From positions 1 to 64,000 of the forward strand of contig NZ_VJNO01000009.1 of the NCBI RefSeq assembly GCF_007096885.1: a stretch of 64,000 nucleotides of DNA, given 5' to 3'. The translations under genes were made by a program, and so were the position numbers. Below the pieces are notes generated by a model. The model made no database searches. It was given only the letters and a program-made list of their open reading frames with translations, and was not told the origin of the DNA. Below are positions 42,389 to 54,170 of the stretch, in pieces. Position 1 is the first letter of the stretch. Every line of letters begins with the position of its first letter. The DNA is from Streptomyces sp. 130. GTDB taxonomy: Bacteria > Actinomycetota > Actinomycetes > Streptomycetales > Streptomycetaceae.

Positions 42389-43810
42389 TCAGCCGACGGA
42401 ACCCTCCATCTGCAGCTCGATCAGCCGGTTGAGCTCCAGCGCGTACTCCATCGGGAGCTCCTTGGCGATCGGCTCGACGAAGCCGCGCACGATCATCGCC
42501 ATGGCCTCGAACTCGGTCATGCCGCGGCTCATCAGGTAGAAGAGCTGGTCCTCGGAGACCTTGGAGACGGTCGCCTCGTGGCCCATCGACACGTCGTCCT
42601 CGCGCACGTCGACGTAGGGGTAGGTGTCGGACCGGGAGATCGTGTCCACGAGCAGCGCGTCGCACAGCACGTTGGACTTCGCGCCCGGGGCGCCCTCGCC
42701 GATCTCGATCAGACCGCGGTAGGAGGTACGGCCGCCGCCGCGCGCCACCGACTTGGAGACGATGTTGGACGAGGTGTTCGGGGCCATGTGGACCATCTTG
42801 GCGCCGGCGTCCTGGTGCTGGCCCTCGCCCGCGAAGGCGATGGACAGCGTCTCGCCCTTGGCGTGCTCGCCCATCAGGTAGACGGCCGGGTACTTCATGG
42901 TGACCTTGGAGCCGATGTTGCCGTCGACCCACTCCATGGTCGCGCCCTCGTAGGCCACGGCCCGCTTGGTGACCAGGTTGTAGACGTTGTTCGACCAGTT
43001 CTGGATCGTCGTGTAGCGGCAGCGGCCGCCCTTCTTCACGATGATCTCGACCACCGCGGAGTGCAGCGAGTCCGAGGAGTAGATCGGGGCCGTGCAGCCC
43101 TCCACGTAGTGGACGTAGGCGTCCTCGTCGACGATGATCAGGGTCCGCTCGAACTGGCCCATGTTCTCCGTGTTGATACGGAAGTAGGCCTGGAGCGGGA
43201 TGTCCACGTGGACGCCCTTGGGCACGTAGATGAAGGAGCCGCCGGACCACACGGCCGTGTTCAGCGACGCGAACTTGTTGTCGCCGACCGGGATGACGGT
43301 GCCGAAGTACTCCTTGAAGAGCTCCTCGTGCTCCTTCAGCGCGGTGTCGGTGTCGACGAAGATGACGCCCTGCTCCTCCAGGTCCTCACGGATCTGGTGG
43401 TAGACGACCTCGGACTCGTACTGCGCGGCGACACCGGCGACGAGGCGCTGCTTCTCCGCCTCCGGGATGCCGAGCTTGTCGTAGGTGTTCTTGATGTCCT
43501 GGGGCAGGTCGTCCCAGGAGGCGGCCTGCTTCTCCGTCGAGCGGACGAAGTACTTGATGTTGTCGAAGTCGATGCCCGACAGGTCCGAGCCCCAGTTCGG
43601 CATCGGCTTCTTGTCGAAGAGCCTCAGGCCCTTGAGCCGCAGCTTCAGCATCCAGTCCGGCTCGTTCTTCTTCTCCGAGATGTCGCGGACGACGGCCTCG
43701 GAGAGGCCGCGCTTGGCCGCCGCGCCTGCCTCGTCGGAGTCGGCCCAGCCGAATTCGTACGTGCCCAGGCCCTCGAGCTCAGGGTGGGCAGTCTCCGTGG
43801 GGAGCGTCAT
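42389..43810 (-). CDS. sufB: Fe-S assembly scaffold SufB
   Basis: 473 aa, full length for Suf[43 protein letters not shown] and [30 protein letters not shown] are hallmarks; the Cys of EGCTAP is conserved in the family. Clusters are built on the SufB/SufD interface. ATG 43810 overlaps the sufR stop (ATGA). Confidence 0.96.
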   Translation of the reverse strand: MTLPTETAHPELEGLGTYEFGWADSDEAGAAAKRGLSEAVVRDISEKKNEPDWMLKLRLKGLRLFDKKPMPNWGSDLSGIDFDNIKYFVRSTEKQAASWDDLPQDIKNTYDKLGIPEAEKQRLVAGVAAQYESEVVYHQIREDLEEQGVIFVDTDTALKEHEELFKEYFGTVIPVGDNKFASLNTAVWSGGSFIYVPKGVHVDIPLQAYFRINTENMGQFERTLIIVDEDAYVHYVEGCTAPIYSSDSLHSAVVEIIVKKGGRCRYTTIQNWSNNVYNLVTKRAVAYEGATMEWVDGNIGSKVTMKYPAVYLMGEHAKGETLSIAFAGEGQHQDAGAKMVHMAPNTSSNIVSKSVARGGGRTSYRGLIEIGEGAPGAKSNVLCDALLVDTISRSDTYPYVDVREDDVSMGHEATVSKVSEDQLFYLMSRGMTEFEAMAMIVRGFVEPIAKELPMEYALELNRLIELQMEGSVG

Positions 43811-44547
43811 GCGGGGTTCCTCCCGGCTGTGCTTGCAGATGCTGAATCGGTGGTCTGTGGGGTGGGGTGTCCGCTGCGCGGAATGTACGTCGTGCACACC
43901 CCGTCGCCGTGGGCGATGGTGGCCAGACGCTGCACATGGGTCCCCAGGAGGCTGGAGAAGATCTCCGTCTCCGCCTCGCACAGCTGCGGGTACTGCTCGG
44001 CGACGTGCGCGACCGGGCAGTGGTGCTGGCACAGCTGCTCACCCTGCTGCGGGCCCGGCGCGCTGCGCGCCGTAGCAGCGTACCCGTCGGCGGACAGCGC
44101 CCTGGCCAGCGCCTCCGTACGGGCGTCGGGGTCCGCGGCCTCGATCGCCGCGCGGTAGGCCGCCGACTGCTCGGCGGTCCTGGCCCGGGCGAACGCCATG
44201 ACCGCTTCGTCGCCCGCGGTCTCGGCGATCCAGCGGAGGGCGTCCGCGGCGAGCGTGTCGTAGGACTGGTCGAAGGCGTCCCGGCCGCAGTCGGTGAGGG
44301 CGAAGACCTTGGCCGGACGGCCCCGGGTCCGTGCCCCGTACACCCGCTTCTCGCGGGCCTCGACCACGCCGTCGCAGGCGAGCGCGTCGAGATGACGGCG
44401 GACGGCGGCCTGGGTGAGCCCCAGCCGCTTCGCCAGGTCGGCGACCGTGGACGGGCCGTGGTCCAGGATGGACCGCGCGACGCGGTTGCGCGTCGAGCGC
44501 TCACCGGTCGCGAGTTCCTCCTGGGGAGCCTCGCCCGCGTATTTCAC
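43807..44547 (-). CDS. sufR: Iron-sulfur regulator SufR
   Basis: 246 aa. The winged helix at residues about 18-65 ([39 protein letters not shown]) is followed by a Cys-rich C-terminus ([24 protein letters not shown]) that should hold an Fe-S cluster. SufR senses cluster status and represses the suf operon. GTG 44547 is chosen because TTGTCA-N18-AACAAT would start transcription at this codon (leaderless). A CAAC-N6-GTTG dyad overlaps the start. Confidence 0.9.
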   Translation of the reverse strand: MKYAGEAPQEELATGERSTRNRVARSILDHGPSTVADLAKRLGLTQAAVRRHLDALACDGVVEAREKRVYGARTRGRPAKVFALTDCGRDAFDQSYDTLAADALRWIAETAGDEAVMAFARARTAEQSAAYRAAIEAADPDARTEALARALSADGYAATARSAPGPQQGEQLCQHHCPVAHVAEQYPQLCEAETEIFSSLLGTHVQRLATIAHGDGVCTTYIPRSGHPTPQTTDSASASTAGRNPA

Positions 44548-44560
44548 AACGCCATTGTTG
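44547..44560. promoter_or_regulatory. SufR operator-like CAAC-N6-GTTG
   Basis: CAAC-GCCATT-GTTG, the exact form reported for cyanobacterial SufR sites, overlapping the proposed -10 element and the sufR start codon. Confidence 0.6.
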
Positions 44561-44614
44561 CGTAATTCCTCCGGCCCTGACAACCACGGTCCGAAACGAT
44601 CAACGGTGCTCTCC

Positions 44615-44633
44615 ATCACTTAGGGTCACCTAA
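44615..44633. promoter_or_regulatory. Iron-box-like site (DmdR/IdeR type)
   Basis: 14 of 19 matches to the Streptomyces iron box TTAGGTTAGGCTCACCTAA as I recall it, with TTAGG-N4-CCTAA (44620-44633) inside. It lies between sufR and the ABC exporter genes. Confidence 0.4.
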
Positions 44634-44683
44634 TCGAGCCCCGGGGCCGGAGACCGGCCGGCGGCTGCCTAGACTCATTCGCC

Positions 44684-45612
<929 letters not shown>

Positions 45613-45616
<4 letters not shown>

Positions 45617-46380
45617 GCGCCGGTACGTACACCCCCCGGCCGGGCGCCGCCCCGCTGCCGCGCATGATCGCCGCGCAGACCGCGCTGGAGACGCGGATGC
45701 TGCTGCGCAACGGCGAACAGCTGCTGCTGACCGTGGTCATCCCGACGCTGCTGCTGGTGCTCTTCAGCTCCGTGGACATCGTCGACACCGGCGCGGGCGA
45801 GCCGGTCGACTTCCTCACGCCCGGTGTGCTGGCGCTGGCCGTGATGTCGACCGCCTTCACCGGCCAGGCCATCGCCACCGGCTTCGAGCGGCGCTACGGG
45901 GTGCTCAAGCGGCTCGGCGCCTCACCGCTGCCGCGCTGGGCCCTGATGACCGCGAAGACCCTGTCCGTGCTGGTCACCGAGGTGCTTCAGGTGGTCCTGC
46001 TGACGGTGATCGCCTTCGCGCTGGGCTGGTCGCCGGACGGCAACCCCCTCTCCGTGCTGCTGCTCCTGGTGCTGGGGACCGCCGCCTTCTCCGGGCTCGG
46101 GCTGCTGATGGCCGGGACGCTGAAGGCGGAGGCGACGCTCGCCGCCGCCAATCTGGTCTTCCTGCTGCTCCTGGTGGGCGGCGGGGTGATCGTGCCGCTG
46201 GAGAAGTTCCCGGACGCGGTGCGGTCGGTGCTGGGCCTGCTGCCCATCTCGGCCCTCTCGGACGGGCTGCGGGACGTCCTCCAGCACGGCGCCGGGATGC
46301 CGTGGGGCGACCTGGGCATCCTCGCGGTCTGGACGGTGCTGGGGCTCGGCGCGGCGGCCCGCTTCTTCCGCTGGGAGTGA
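45613..46380 (+). CDS. ABC-2 type permease
   Basis: 255 aa with six membrane segments: ABC-2 membrane family, with TAFTGQAIATGFERRYGVLKRLGASPLPRW and the C-terminal GGGVIVPLEKFPDAVRSVLGLLPISALSDGLRD. It forms the exporter with the ATPase gene it overlaps (ATGA). The pair sits between sufR and ctaA, as in other Streptomyces. Confidence 0.92.
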
Positions 46381-46490
46381 GCCGGCGAACGCGGTCCGTC
46401 GCCCTTTCCGCCAACTCGTCCCCCCAGGGGGGCGTCGCGCCGGTCAGGGCGGGGTCCCCTCGTGAAAGCTTGCACAAGCGGCGTCCTACC

Positions 46491-47504
46491 ATGGTGCGCG
46501 TGCCCAAGCTGACCCGAGCCGAAGTCGCTCAAGCCCTGCGCAACCCGCTGCTGTACATCGCCGAACGCTGGACGCCCGAGCCGAGGACGGTGCGCCGCGC
46601 GGCCATGTCCGCGGTCGTGATGGCCGTCGTCATCGTCGTGACCGGCGGCGCCGTCCGGCTGACCGGCTCCGGCCTCGGCTGCCCGACCTGGCCCAAGTGC
46701 ACCGACGAGAGCCTGACGGCGACGAGCGCGATGGGCTTCCACGGCGCCATCGAGTTCGGCAACCGCATGCTCACGTACGTCCTGTGCGCGGCCGTGGGCT
46801 GGGCGATCATCGCGGCCCGGTCCGCGAAGCCCTGGCGGCACGGCGTCACCCGGCTCGGCTGGGTGCAGTTCTGGATCGTGATGGGCAACGCGGTGCTCGG
46901 CGGCATCGTCGTGCTCGTCGGGCTGAACCCGTACACCGTCGCCGCGCACTTCCTGCTGTCCACCGCGCTGCTCACGGTCGCCCTGATGACCTGGCAGCGG
47001 GTCCGCGAGGGGGACGAGGCGCCGCGGCCGCTGGTCGGCAAGGCGGTCGCGCAGCTGGCCTGGCTGCTGGCCGTCGCGGCGGGGCTCCTGATCGCCGTGG
47101 GCACGGTGGTCACGGGCGCCGGGCGGCACGCGGGCGACTCCAGCGACGTCCACCGCATCCCGATCGACTGGAAGACGGTCGCCCAGCTGCACGCGGACCT
47201 GGCCTGGGGCGTGGTGGCGCTGACCGTCGCGCTCTGGTTCGTCCTGAAGGCCGTGGACGCGCCCATCGGCCCGCTGCACCGGACCCGCGAGCTGTTCCTG
47301 ATCCTGATGGCCCAGGGGATCGTGGGCTATGTGCAGTACTTCACCGACGTGCCGGAGATCCTGGTCGGCGTGCACATGCTCGGCTCGTGCCTGGTGTGGA
47401 TCGGGGTCGTCCGCGTACTGCTGTCGCTGCGCGAGCGGCCGGTGGCCGTCGCGCGGCTGCCGGAGCCGGCGGTCGAGCGGGCGGAGCCCGCCGCGGCCGG
47501 CTGA
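46491..47504 (+). CDS. ctaA: Haem A synthase CtaA (Cox15)
   Basis: 337 aa with eight membrane helices. TGGAVRLTGSGLGCPTWPKC carries the extracellular Cys pair of actinobacterial/Bacillus CtaA. Haem-ligand His residues are in MGFHGAIEFGNR, AAHFLLST, QLHADLAWG and VGVHMLGS. It oxidises haem O to haem A for cytochrome aa3 oxidase. Start ATG 46491 (GTG 46494 also possible). Confidence 0.93.
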   Translation: MVRVPKLTRAEVAQALRNPLLYIAERWTPEPRTVRRAAMSAVVMAVVIVVTGGAVRLTGSGLGCPTWPKCTDESLTATSAMGFHGAIEFGNRMLTYVLCAAVGWAIIAARSAKPWRHGVTRLGWVQFWIVMGNAVLGGIVVLVGLNPYTVAAHFLLSTALLTVALMTWQRVREGDEAPRPLVGKAVAQLAWLLAVAAGLLIAVGTVVTGAGRHAGDSSDVHRIPIDWKTVAQLHADLAWGVVALTVALWFVLKAVDAPIGPLHRTRELFLILMAQGIVGYVQYFTDVPEILVGVHMLGSCLVWIGVVRVLLSLRERPVAVARLPEPAVERAEPAAAG

Positions 47505-47517
47505 CGCGGGGCGCACG

Positions 47518-47581
47518 GATACGGACCGGGGCTCCCGCTCCGCGGCTCTACGCCGCCGGAGCGGGAGCCCCGGTCCGTATC
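47518..47581. terminator. Very strong bidirectional terminator
   Basis: 24-bp perfect arms (47518-47541 and 47558-47581), and the 16-nt loop can pair further (GCGGC/GCCGC). It separates convergent ctaA and the 120-aa gene. Confidence 0.9.
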
Positions 47582-47586
47582 GCGTG

Positions 47587-47949
47587 TCAGGCCGCGTTGG
47601 ACGGGCCGCCGACCTGGATGCCGGCCATCCGGCTCCACTCGTACGGGCCCGTGCGCACCTTCGCCGCGAACTCGCCGTCGAAGGACTCGTGGAGCGTGAT
47701 CCCGGACTTCCGCGCCGCGCTCTCGGCGACCTCGTACGAGGGGGCGACCAGATCGCCCCAGCCGCCGTCCTCGCCCACCAGGACGATCCGGGCACCCATC
47801 TGCCCGAGGTAGGCGACCTGTCCCTCCGCACCGCCGTGCGCCTTCGCGAAGGCGCCGATCTGCTTGGCCAGCCGGGCCGCCGTGCGCTCCGCGCGCGCCG
47901 CCCGCCTGCCGTCCACCCGCTGGGTCTCAGCCTCTGCCGTCTCTGCCAT
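47587..47949 (-). CDS. Conserved hypothetical protein downstream of ctaB
   Basis: 120 aa, not recognised beyond being an actinobacterial conserved protein. A basic helical N-terminus (RVDGRRAARAERTAARLAKQIGAFAKAHGG) precedes a beta-rich half (QVAYLGQMGARIVLVGEDGGWGDLVAPSYEVAESAARKSGITLHES). It is soluble. It lies 53 nt after ctaB in the same direction and is probably co-transcribed. Confidence 0.78.
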   Translation of the reverse strand: MAETAEAETQRVDGRRAARAERTAARLAKQIGAFAKAHGGAEGQVAYLGQMGARIVLVGEDGGWGDLVAPSYEVAESAARKSGITLHESFDGEFAAKVRTGPYEWSRMAGIQVGGPSNAA

Positions 47950-48002
47950 GGACAGGATGCTACCGGCGGGTAGATCAACCGGCGACGGGCGGAGCAGGGG
48001 TC

Positions 48003-48950
48003 CTACCGCAGGAAGGGGTCCACGGCCACGGCCACGAAGAGCAGCGACACATAGGTGATGGACCAGTGGAACAGCCGCATCTCCTTGAGCTTCGCGCCCG
48101 TCACCCCGGCCTTGGCCCGGCCGAGCAGCGCGTGCGCCTCCCAGAGCCAGAAGCCGCCGGTCAGCAGCGCCACGGCCGTGTAGAACCAGCCGGTGTAGCC
48201 CAGTGGGGTGAGGAGCAGCGACACGGCGACCATCACCCAGCTGTAGGCGACGATCTGGCGGGCGACCACCCGGTTGGACGCGATGACCGGCAGCATCGGG
48301 ACGCCGACGCGCGCGTAGTCGTCCTTCACCTTCATCGACAGCGGCCAGTAGTGCGGCGGCGTCCAGAAGAAGATGACGGCGAAGAGGATCACCGCGGCCC
48401 ACGACATCTCGTTCGTCACGGCGGACCAGCCGATGAGGACCGGCATGCAGCCCGCGATGCCGCCCCAGACGATGTTCTGCGCGGTGCGGCGCTTCAGCAG
48501 CATCGTGTAGATCACGACGTAGAAGAGCAGGGCGCCCAGCGACAGGGCCGCCGACAGCCAGTTGACCAGCAGCCCGAACCAGACCGTCGAGACCACCGCG
48601 AGGGTGATGCCGAAGGCCAGGCACTCGCGCGGGCTGACCATTCCGGTGACCAGCGGGCGCTGCGACGTACGGTCCATCAGCGCGTCGATGTCGCGGTCGA
48701 TGTACATGTTCAGTGCATTGGCACCGCCGGCGGACAGATAGCCGCCGATGGTGGTAGCGAGCACGAGCCACAGGTCGGGTACACCCTGAGCGGCCAGGAA
48801 CATCACCGGAACAGTGGTGATCAGCAACAGCTCGATGATCCGAGGCTTGGTCAGTGCCACGAATGCCTTGACACGGGCCCCGAATGGGCGTTGGCCCCCT
48901 GGGCTCGGAGTCAAGGCGACCCCTGCGGGTCGGGACTCGACGGCCGTCAC
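48003..48950 (-). CDS. ctaB: Protohaem IX farnesyltransferase CtaB (haem O synthase)
   Basis: 315 aa, UbiA family with nine membrane helices. The two aspartate-rich prenyl-diphosphate motifs are [15 protein letters not shown] and [12 protein letters not shown]. It attaches the farnesyl tail to haem B, the step before CtaA. GTG 48950 has AGGGG about 7 nt upstream; GTG 48956 is an alternative. Confidence 0.93.
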   Translation of the reverse strand: MTAVESRPAGVALTPSPGGQRPFGARVKAFVALTKPRIIELLLITTVPVMFLAAQGVPDLWLVLATTIGGYLSAGGANALNMYIDRDIDALMDRTSQRPLVTGMVSPRECLAFGITLAVVSTVWFGLLVNWLSAALSLGALLFYVVIYTMLLKRRTAQNIVWGGIAGCMPVLIGWSAVTNEMSWAAVILFAVIFFWTPPHYWPLSMKVKDDYARVGVPMLPVIASNRVVARQIVAYSWVMVAVSLLLTPLGYTGWFYTAVALLTGGFWLWEAHALLGRAKAGVTGAKLKEMRLFHWSITYVSLLFVAVAVDPFLR

Positions 48951-49391
48951 GCACACCCCTGACAGAGAAATCCCAGCAAGCTCCGGGCGTGAGGGCCCAG
49001 TAAAGACTTGCGCGAACCCGACCACTGTAGACGTTGGGGACAGGCCGCCCTTCGCGGGGGTGGGGTCGTGTTGATGTGGCGCGGACGGCCGCCGCGGGCC
49101 CCCTCGTACGCACGAGTGACGCACTGGTGTCGCAGGGTTCGCGCGACCCCCTTGCGGGCCCTCGGCAACCGCGCCCGGGGCCGCTCTTCGGAGCGCCCAG
49201 GAGTGGGTCTCCGCGCTCATCGGAGAAGCCCATCGGTGAGCCCTTCCGCTCATACGGGAGGCGGATTCCGCGGGCCGCCCGCACCCTGGTAGGAGCCGGA
49301 AAACACGGGTACGGACGGGGGTAGGCTCGACAGCATCCGGTGCGGTCACAGTCACCGGTCTACAACAGTTGGAGAGGAGCCCTGACTCAGG
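48951..49391. other. 441-bp divergent intergenic region ctaB/tkt
   Basis: No credible gene is seen. It must hold both promoters: a -10-like TACAGT on the minus strand near 49025 for ctaB, and TAGGCT at 49322-49327 for tkt, which has a purine-rich GGAGAGGAG before its GTG. Confidence 0.55.
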
Positions 49392-51479
49392 GTGAGCACC
49401 AAGCCGACCACCACAGACCTCCAGTGGACCGAATTGGACCAGCGGGCCGTGGACACCGTCCGCGTCCTCGCCGCGGACGCCGTACAGAAAGTCGGAAACG
49501 GCCACCCGGGCACGGCGATGAGCCTGGCTCCCGCCGCGTACACCATCTTCCAGAAGGTGATGCGGCACGACCCGGCGGACGCGGACTGGACCGGCCGCGA
49601 CCGGTTCGTGCTCTCGGCGGGCCACAGCAGCCTGACCCTCTACATCCAGCTCTACCTGGCCGGCTACGGCCTGGAGCTGGACGACCTCAAGTCGTTCCGC
49701 ACCTGGGGTTCCAAGACCCCGGGGCACCCGGAGTACGGCCACACCACCGGTGTGGAGACGACGACCGGCCCGCTCGGCCAGGGTGTCGCCAACGCCGTGG
49801 GCATGGCCATGGCCGCCCGCTACGAGCGCGGTCTGTTCGACCCCGAGGCGGCTCCCGGCACCTCCCCGTTCGACCACATGGTGTGGGTCGTCGCCGGTGA
49901 CGGCTGCCTCCAGGAGGGCATCTCGGCCGAGGCGTCCTCGCTGGCCGGCCACCAGAAGCTGGGCAACCTGGTCCTGCTGTGGGACGACAACCACATCTCC
50001 ATCGAGGGCGACACGGAGACCGCGGTCTCCGAGGACACCGTCAAGCGCTACGAGGCGTACGGCTGGCACGTCCAGCGCGTCGACCAGCTGCCCAACGGCG
50101 ACCTGGACCCGGAGGGCCTCTACAACGCGCTGCTGGCCGCCAAGGCCGAGACCGAGCGCCCGTCCTTCATCGCGGCCCGCTCGATCATCGCCTGGCCGGC
50201 CCCGCACGCCCAGAACACCGAGGCGTCGCACGGCTCCGCGCTCGGCGACGACGAGGTCGCCGCGACCAAGAAGGTGCTCGGCTTCGACCCCGAGAAGTCC
50301 TTCGACGTCGCCGACGAGGTCATCGCGCACACCCGCCGTGCCCTGGACCGGGGCCGCGAGGCCAAGGCCGAGTGGCAGAAGGGCTTCGACGCCTGGCGGG
50401 CCGCCAACCCGGAGCGCGCCGCCGACTTCGACCGCATCGCCGCGGGCGAGCTGCCCAAGGGCTGGGAGGACAGCCTCCCGGTCTTCGAGACCGGCAAGGG
50501 CGTCGCCACCCGCGCCGCCTCCGGCAAGGTGCTCCAGGCGCTCGGCGGGATCATCCCCGAGCTGTGGGGCGGCTCCGCCGACCTGGCCGGCTCGAACAAC
50601 ACCACGATCGACAAGACGTCGTCCTTCCTCCCGGCGGGCAACCCGCTGCCGGAGGCCGACCCGTACGGCCGCACGATCCACTTCGGCATCCGCGAGCACG
50701 CCATGGCCGCCGCGATGAACGGCATCGCGCTGCACGGCAACACGCGCGTCTACGGCGGCACCTTCCTGGTGTTCTCCGACTACATGCGCAACGCCGTGCG
50801 CCTGTCCGCGCTGATGCACCTGCCGGTGACCTACGTGTGGACGCACGACTCGATCGGCCTCGGCGAGGACGGCCCGACCCACCAGCCGGTCGAGCACCTG
50901 GCCTCGCTGCGCGCCATCCCGGGCCTCAACGTCGTGCGCCCGGCCGACGCCAACGAGACCGCCATCGCCTGGCGCGAGATCCTGCGCCGCCACACCAAGG
51001 TGTTCGGCGAGGGTGCCCCGCACGGTCTGGCGCTGACCCGCCAGGGCGTGCCGACGTACGAGGCGAACGAGGACGCGGCCAAGGGCGGCTACGTGCTCTT
51101 CGACGCCGAGGGCGGCGAGCCGCAGGTCGTGCTGATCGGTACGGGCTCCGAGGTCCAGCTCGCCGTCGAGGCGCGCGAGGAGCTCCAGGCGGCCGGAATT
51201 CCGACCCGTGTGGTGTCGATGCCGTGTGTCGAGTGGTTCGAGGAGCAGGAACAGGGTTACAAGGACAGCGTCCTGCCGCCGTCGGTCAAGGCGCGGGTGG
51301 CCGTCGAGGCGGGCATCGCCCTGACCTGGCACCGGTACGTGGGGGACGCCGGCCGGATCGTCTCGCTGGAGCACTTCGGCGCTTCGGCGGACGCGAAGGT
51401 CCTGTTCCGCGAGTACGGCTTCACCGGCGAGAACGTCGCCGCGGCCGCCCGGGAATCCCTCGCCGCCGCCACGCGCTGA
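49392..51479 (+). CDS. tkt: Transketolase
   Basis: 695 aa, full length. [16 protein letters not shown], thiamine-diphosphate motif GDGCLQEG (169-176), transketolase motif [21 protein letters not shown] and the C-terminal domain are all intact. It transfers two-carbon units in the non-oxidative pentose phosphate pathway. First gene of tkt-tal-zwf-opcA-pgl. Confidence 0.97.
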   Translation: MSTKPTTTDLQWTELDQRAVDTVRVLAADAVQKVGNGHPGTAMSLAPAAYTIFQKVMRHDPADADWTGRDRFVLSAGHSSLTLYIQLYLAGYGLELDDLKSFRTWGSKTPGHPEYGHTTGVETTTGPLGQGVANAVGMAMAARYERGLFDPEAAPGTSPFDHMVWVVAGDGCLQEGISAEASSLAGHQKLGNLVLLWDDNHISIEGDTETAVSEDTVKRYEAYGWHVQRVDQLPNGDLDPEGLYNALLAAKAETERPSFIAARSIIAWPAPHAQNTEASHGSALGDDEVAATKKVLGFDPEKSFDVADEVIAHTRRALDRGREAKAEWQKGFDAWRAANPERAADFDRIAAGELPKGWEDSLPVFETGKGVATRAASGKVLQALGGIIPELWGGSADLAGSNNTTIDKTSSFLPAGNPLPEADPYGRTIHFGIREHAMAAAMNGIALHGNTRVYGGTFLVFSDYMRNAVRLSALMHLPVTYVWTHDSIGLGEDGPTHQPVEHLASLRAIPGLNVVRPADANETAIAWREILRRHTKVFGEGAPHGLALTRQGVPTYEANEDAAKGGYVLFDAEGGEPQVVLIGTGSEVQLAVEAREELQAAGIPTRVVSMPCVEWFEEQEQGYKDSVLPPSVKARVAVEAGIALTWHRYVGDAGRIVSLEHFGASADAKVLFREYGFTGENVAAAARESLAAATR

Positions 51480-51513
51480 CGCCCATATACGACTAGTAGG
51501 AGATGCATTTCTC

Positions 51514-52632
51514 ATGACAGACGCACTCAAGCGCCTCTCCGACGAGGGCGTGGCGATCTGGCTCGACGACCTCTCGCGCAAGCGGATCACCTCGGGCAAC
51601 CTCGCCGAGCTGATCGACCAGAGCCACGTCGTGGGGGTCACGACCAACCCGTCGATCTTCCAGAAGGCCATCTCGCAGGGCGACGGCTACGACCAGCAGC
51701 TCGCCGACCTCGCGGCCCGCAAGGTGACCGTCGAGGAGGCGATCCGCATGATCACCACCGCGGACGTCCGCGACGCGGCCGACATCCTGCGCCCGGTCTT
51801 CGACGCGACGGAGGGCCAGGACGGCCGGGTCTCCATCGAGGTCGACCCGCGTCTGGCGCACGACACGGCGGCCACGGTCGCCGAGGCCAAGCAGCTGGCC
51901 TGGCTGGTGGACCGCCCGAACACGCTGATCAAGATCCCGGCGACCAAGGCGGGCCTGCCCGCGATCACCGAGACGATCGGCCGGGGCATCAGCGTCAACG
52001 TCACGCTGATCTTCTCGCTGGAGCGCTACCGCGCGGTCATGGACGCCTACCTGGCGGGCCTGGAGAAGGCGAAGGCCGCGGGCCTGGACCTCTCCAAGAT
52101 CCACTCGGTGGCGTCGTTCTTCGTGTCCCGCGTGGACACCGAGATCGACAAGCGCCTGGACGCCGTGGGCTCCGACGAGGCGAAGGCCGCGAAGGGCAAG
52201 TCCGCCCTGGCCAACGCCCGGCTGGCCTACGAGGCGTACGAGGAGGTCTTCGCCGGTGAGCGCTGGGCCGCCCTGGACAAGGCGCACGCCAACAAGCAGC
52301 GTCCGCTGTGGGCCTCGACCGGCGTGAAGGACCCGGCCCTCAAGGACACCCTGTACGTCGTGGACCTGGTCGCGCCGAACACGGTCAACACCATGCCGGA
52401 GGCGACTCTGGACGCGGTGGCGGACCACGGAGAGATCACCGGCAACACCGTCGCCGGTGCGTACGACCAGGCCCGTGCCGACCTCGACACCATCAAGAAG
52501 CTCGGCGTCGACTACGACGATGTCGTGCAGGTGCTGGAGGACGAGGGCGTCGAGAAGTTCGAGACGGCCTGGAACGACCTGCTCAAGTCGACCGAGGCGG
52601 AGCTGCAGCGCCTCGCTCCCTCGAAGGGCTGA
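51514..52632 (+). CDS. tal: Transaldolase
   Basis: 372 aa, of the long actinobacterial/cyanobacterial transaldolase group. [14 protein letters not shown] and Schiff-base Lys140 in [11 protein letters not shown] are present. It moves three-carbon units between sugar phosphates. GTAGGAGA ribosome site; 34 nt after tkt. Confidence 0.96.
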   Translation: MTDALKRLSDEGVAIWLDDLSRKRITSGNLAELIDQSHVVGVTTNPSIFQKAISQGDGYDQQLADLAARKVTVEEAIRMITTADVRDAADILRPVFDATEGQDGRVSIEVDPRLAHDTAATVAEAKQLAWLVDRPNTLIKIPATKAGLPAITETIGRGISVNVTLIFSLERYRAVMDAYLAGLEKAKAAGLDLSKIHSVASFFVSRVDTEIDKRLDAVGSDEAKAAKGKSALANARLAYEAYEEVFAGERWAALDKAHANKQRPLWASTGVKDPALKDTLYVVDLVAPNTVNTMPEATLDAVADHGEITGNTVAGAYDQARADLDTIKKLGVDYDDVVQVLEDEGVEKFETAWNDLLKSTEAELQRLAPSKG

Positions 52633-52637
52633 CCATT

Positions 52638-54170
52638 TTGTCTGGTGTTCCCGGAGCCAACCCGCTCCGTGACGCCCAGGACCGACGGCTCCCGCGCATC
52701 GCGGGGCCGTCGGGCCTGGTCATCTTTGGCGTCACGGGCGATTTGTCCCGTAAAAAGCTGATGCCCGCCGTCTACGACCTGGCCAACCGCGGCCTGCTGC
52801 CGCCGGGCTTCTCGCTCATCGGTTTCGCGCGCCGCGACTGGGAGGACGAGGACTTCGCCCAGGTCGTCCACGACGCCGTCAAGGAGCATTCCCGTACCCC
52901 CTTCCGCGAAGAGGTCTGGCAGCAGCTCAGCCAGGGCATGCGCTTCGTGCAGGGCAACTTCGACGACGACGTGGCCTTCGAGACGCTGCGGGCCACGATC
53001 GAGGAGCTGGACAAGGCGCAGGGCACGGGCGGCAACTTCGCCTTCTACCTGTCCGTCCCGCCGAAGTTCTTCCCCAAGGTCGTCCAGCAGCTCAAGAAGC
53101 ACGGGCTGGCCGACCAGAAGGAAGGCAGCTGGCGGCGCGCCGTCATCGAGAAGCCGTTCGGCCACGACCTGAAGAGCGCGCAGGAGCTCAACCAGATCGT
53201 GCACGACGTCTTCCCGCCGAACGAGGTCTTCCGGATCGACCACTACCTCGGCAAGGAGACCGTCCAGAACATCCTGGCGCTCCGCTTCGCCAACACGATG
53301 TTCGAGCCGATCTGGAACCGCAGCTACGTCGACCACGTGCAGATCACGATGGCCGAGGACATCGGGATCGGCGGCCGGGCCGGTTACTACGACGGCATCG
53401 GCGCCGCCCGCGACGTCATCCAGAACCACCTGCTCCAGCTGCTCGCGCTGACCGCGATGGAGGAGCCCGGCTCCTTCCACCCGAAGGCCCTGGTCGCCGA
53501 GAAGCTCAAGGTGCTCACGGCGGTGGAGCTGCCCGAGGACCTGGGCAAGCACACCGTGCGCGGCCAGTACACGCACGCCTGGCAGGGCGGCGAGGAGGCC
53601 GTCGGCTATCTGGAGGAGGACGGCATCGACCCCAAGTCGAAGACCGACACCTTCGCCGCGATCAAGCTGACGATCAACAACCGCCGCTGGGCGGGCGTGC
53701 CGTTCTACCTGCGCACCGGCAAGCGGCTCGGCCGCCGGGTCACGGAGATCGCGGTCGTCTTCAAGCGCGCCCCGTACCTGCCGTTCGAGTCCGGCGCCAC
53801 CGAGGAGCTGGGCGGCAACGCCCTGGTCATCCGGGTGCAGCCGGACGAGGGCGTCACCGTGCGGTTCGGCTCCAAGGTCCCCGGCACCTCGATGGAGGTG
53901 CGCGACGTCACGATGGACTTCGCGTACGGCGAGTCCTTCACGGAGTCCAGCCCGGAGGCGTACGAGCGGCTCATCCTCGACGTCCTGCTCGGCGACGCCA
54001 ACCTCTTCCCGCGCCACCAGGAGGTCGAGCTCTCCTGGAACATCCTCGACCCGATCGAGGAGTACTGGGACAAGCACGGCAAGCCCGCCCAGTACCCGGC
54101 CGGCACCTGGGGTCCGGCCGAGGCGGACGAGATGCTCGCACGCGACGGACGGAGCTGGCGCCGGCCATGA
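52638..54170 (+). CDS. zwf: Glucose-6-phosphate 1-dehydrogenase
   Basis: 510 aa. NADP motif GVTGDLSRKK (31-40) and active-site RIDHYLGKE (from residue 199). It commits glucose-6-phosphate to the oxidative branch. The start is a rare TTG (52638) only 5 nt after the tal stop; no better in-frame ATG or GTG precedes the conserved SGVPGANPL. Confidence 0.95.
   Translation: MSGVPGANPLRDAQDRRLPRIAGPSGLVIFGVTGDLSRKKLMPAVYDLANRGLLPPGFSLIGFARRDWEDEDFAQVVHDAVKEHSRTPFREEVWQQLSQGMRFVQGNFDDDVAFETLRATIEELDKAQGTGGNFAFYLSVPPKFFPKVVQQLKKHGLADQKEGSWRRAVIEKPFGHDLKSAQELNQIVHDVFPPNEVFRIDHYLGKETVQNILALRFANTMFEPIWNRSYVDHVQITMAEDIGIGGRAGYYDGIGAARDVIQNHLLQLLALTAMEEPGSFHPKALVAEKLKVLTAVELPEDLGKHTVRGQYTHAWQGGEEAVGYLEEDGIDPKSKTDTFAAIKLTINNRRWAGVPFYLRTGKRLGRRVTEIAVVFKRAPYLPFESGATEELGGNALVIRVQPDEGVTVRFGSKVPGTSMEVRDVTMDFAYGESFTESSPEAYERLILDVLLGDANLFPRHQEVELSWNILDPIEEYWDKHGKPAQYPAGTWGPAEADEMLARDGRSWRRP

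Noticed and set aside
46419..46434. CCCCCC-A-GGGGGG inverted sequence after the ABC exporter
   Set aside because: The single-base loop cannot form a normal hairpin and it lies only 40 nt after the stop, so it is weak as a terminator.
46468..46479. GCTTG-CA-CAAGC dyad and TTGCAC before ctaA as an operator or promoter
   Set aside because: Arms are only 5 bp, and no -10 element at proper spacing lies downstream of TTGCAC.
48003..51671. A 1222-codon minus-strand frame that would fuse ctaB to sequence opposite tkt
   Set aside because: Only the CtaB part (to 48950) has family signal. The rest is the shadow of transketolase and a non-coding gap.
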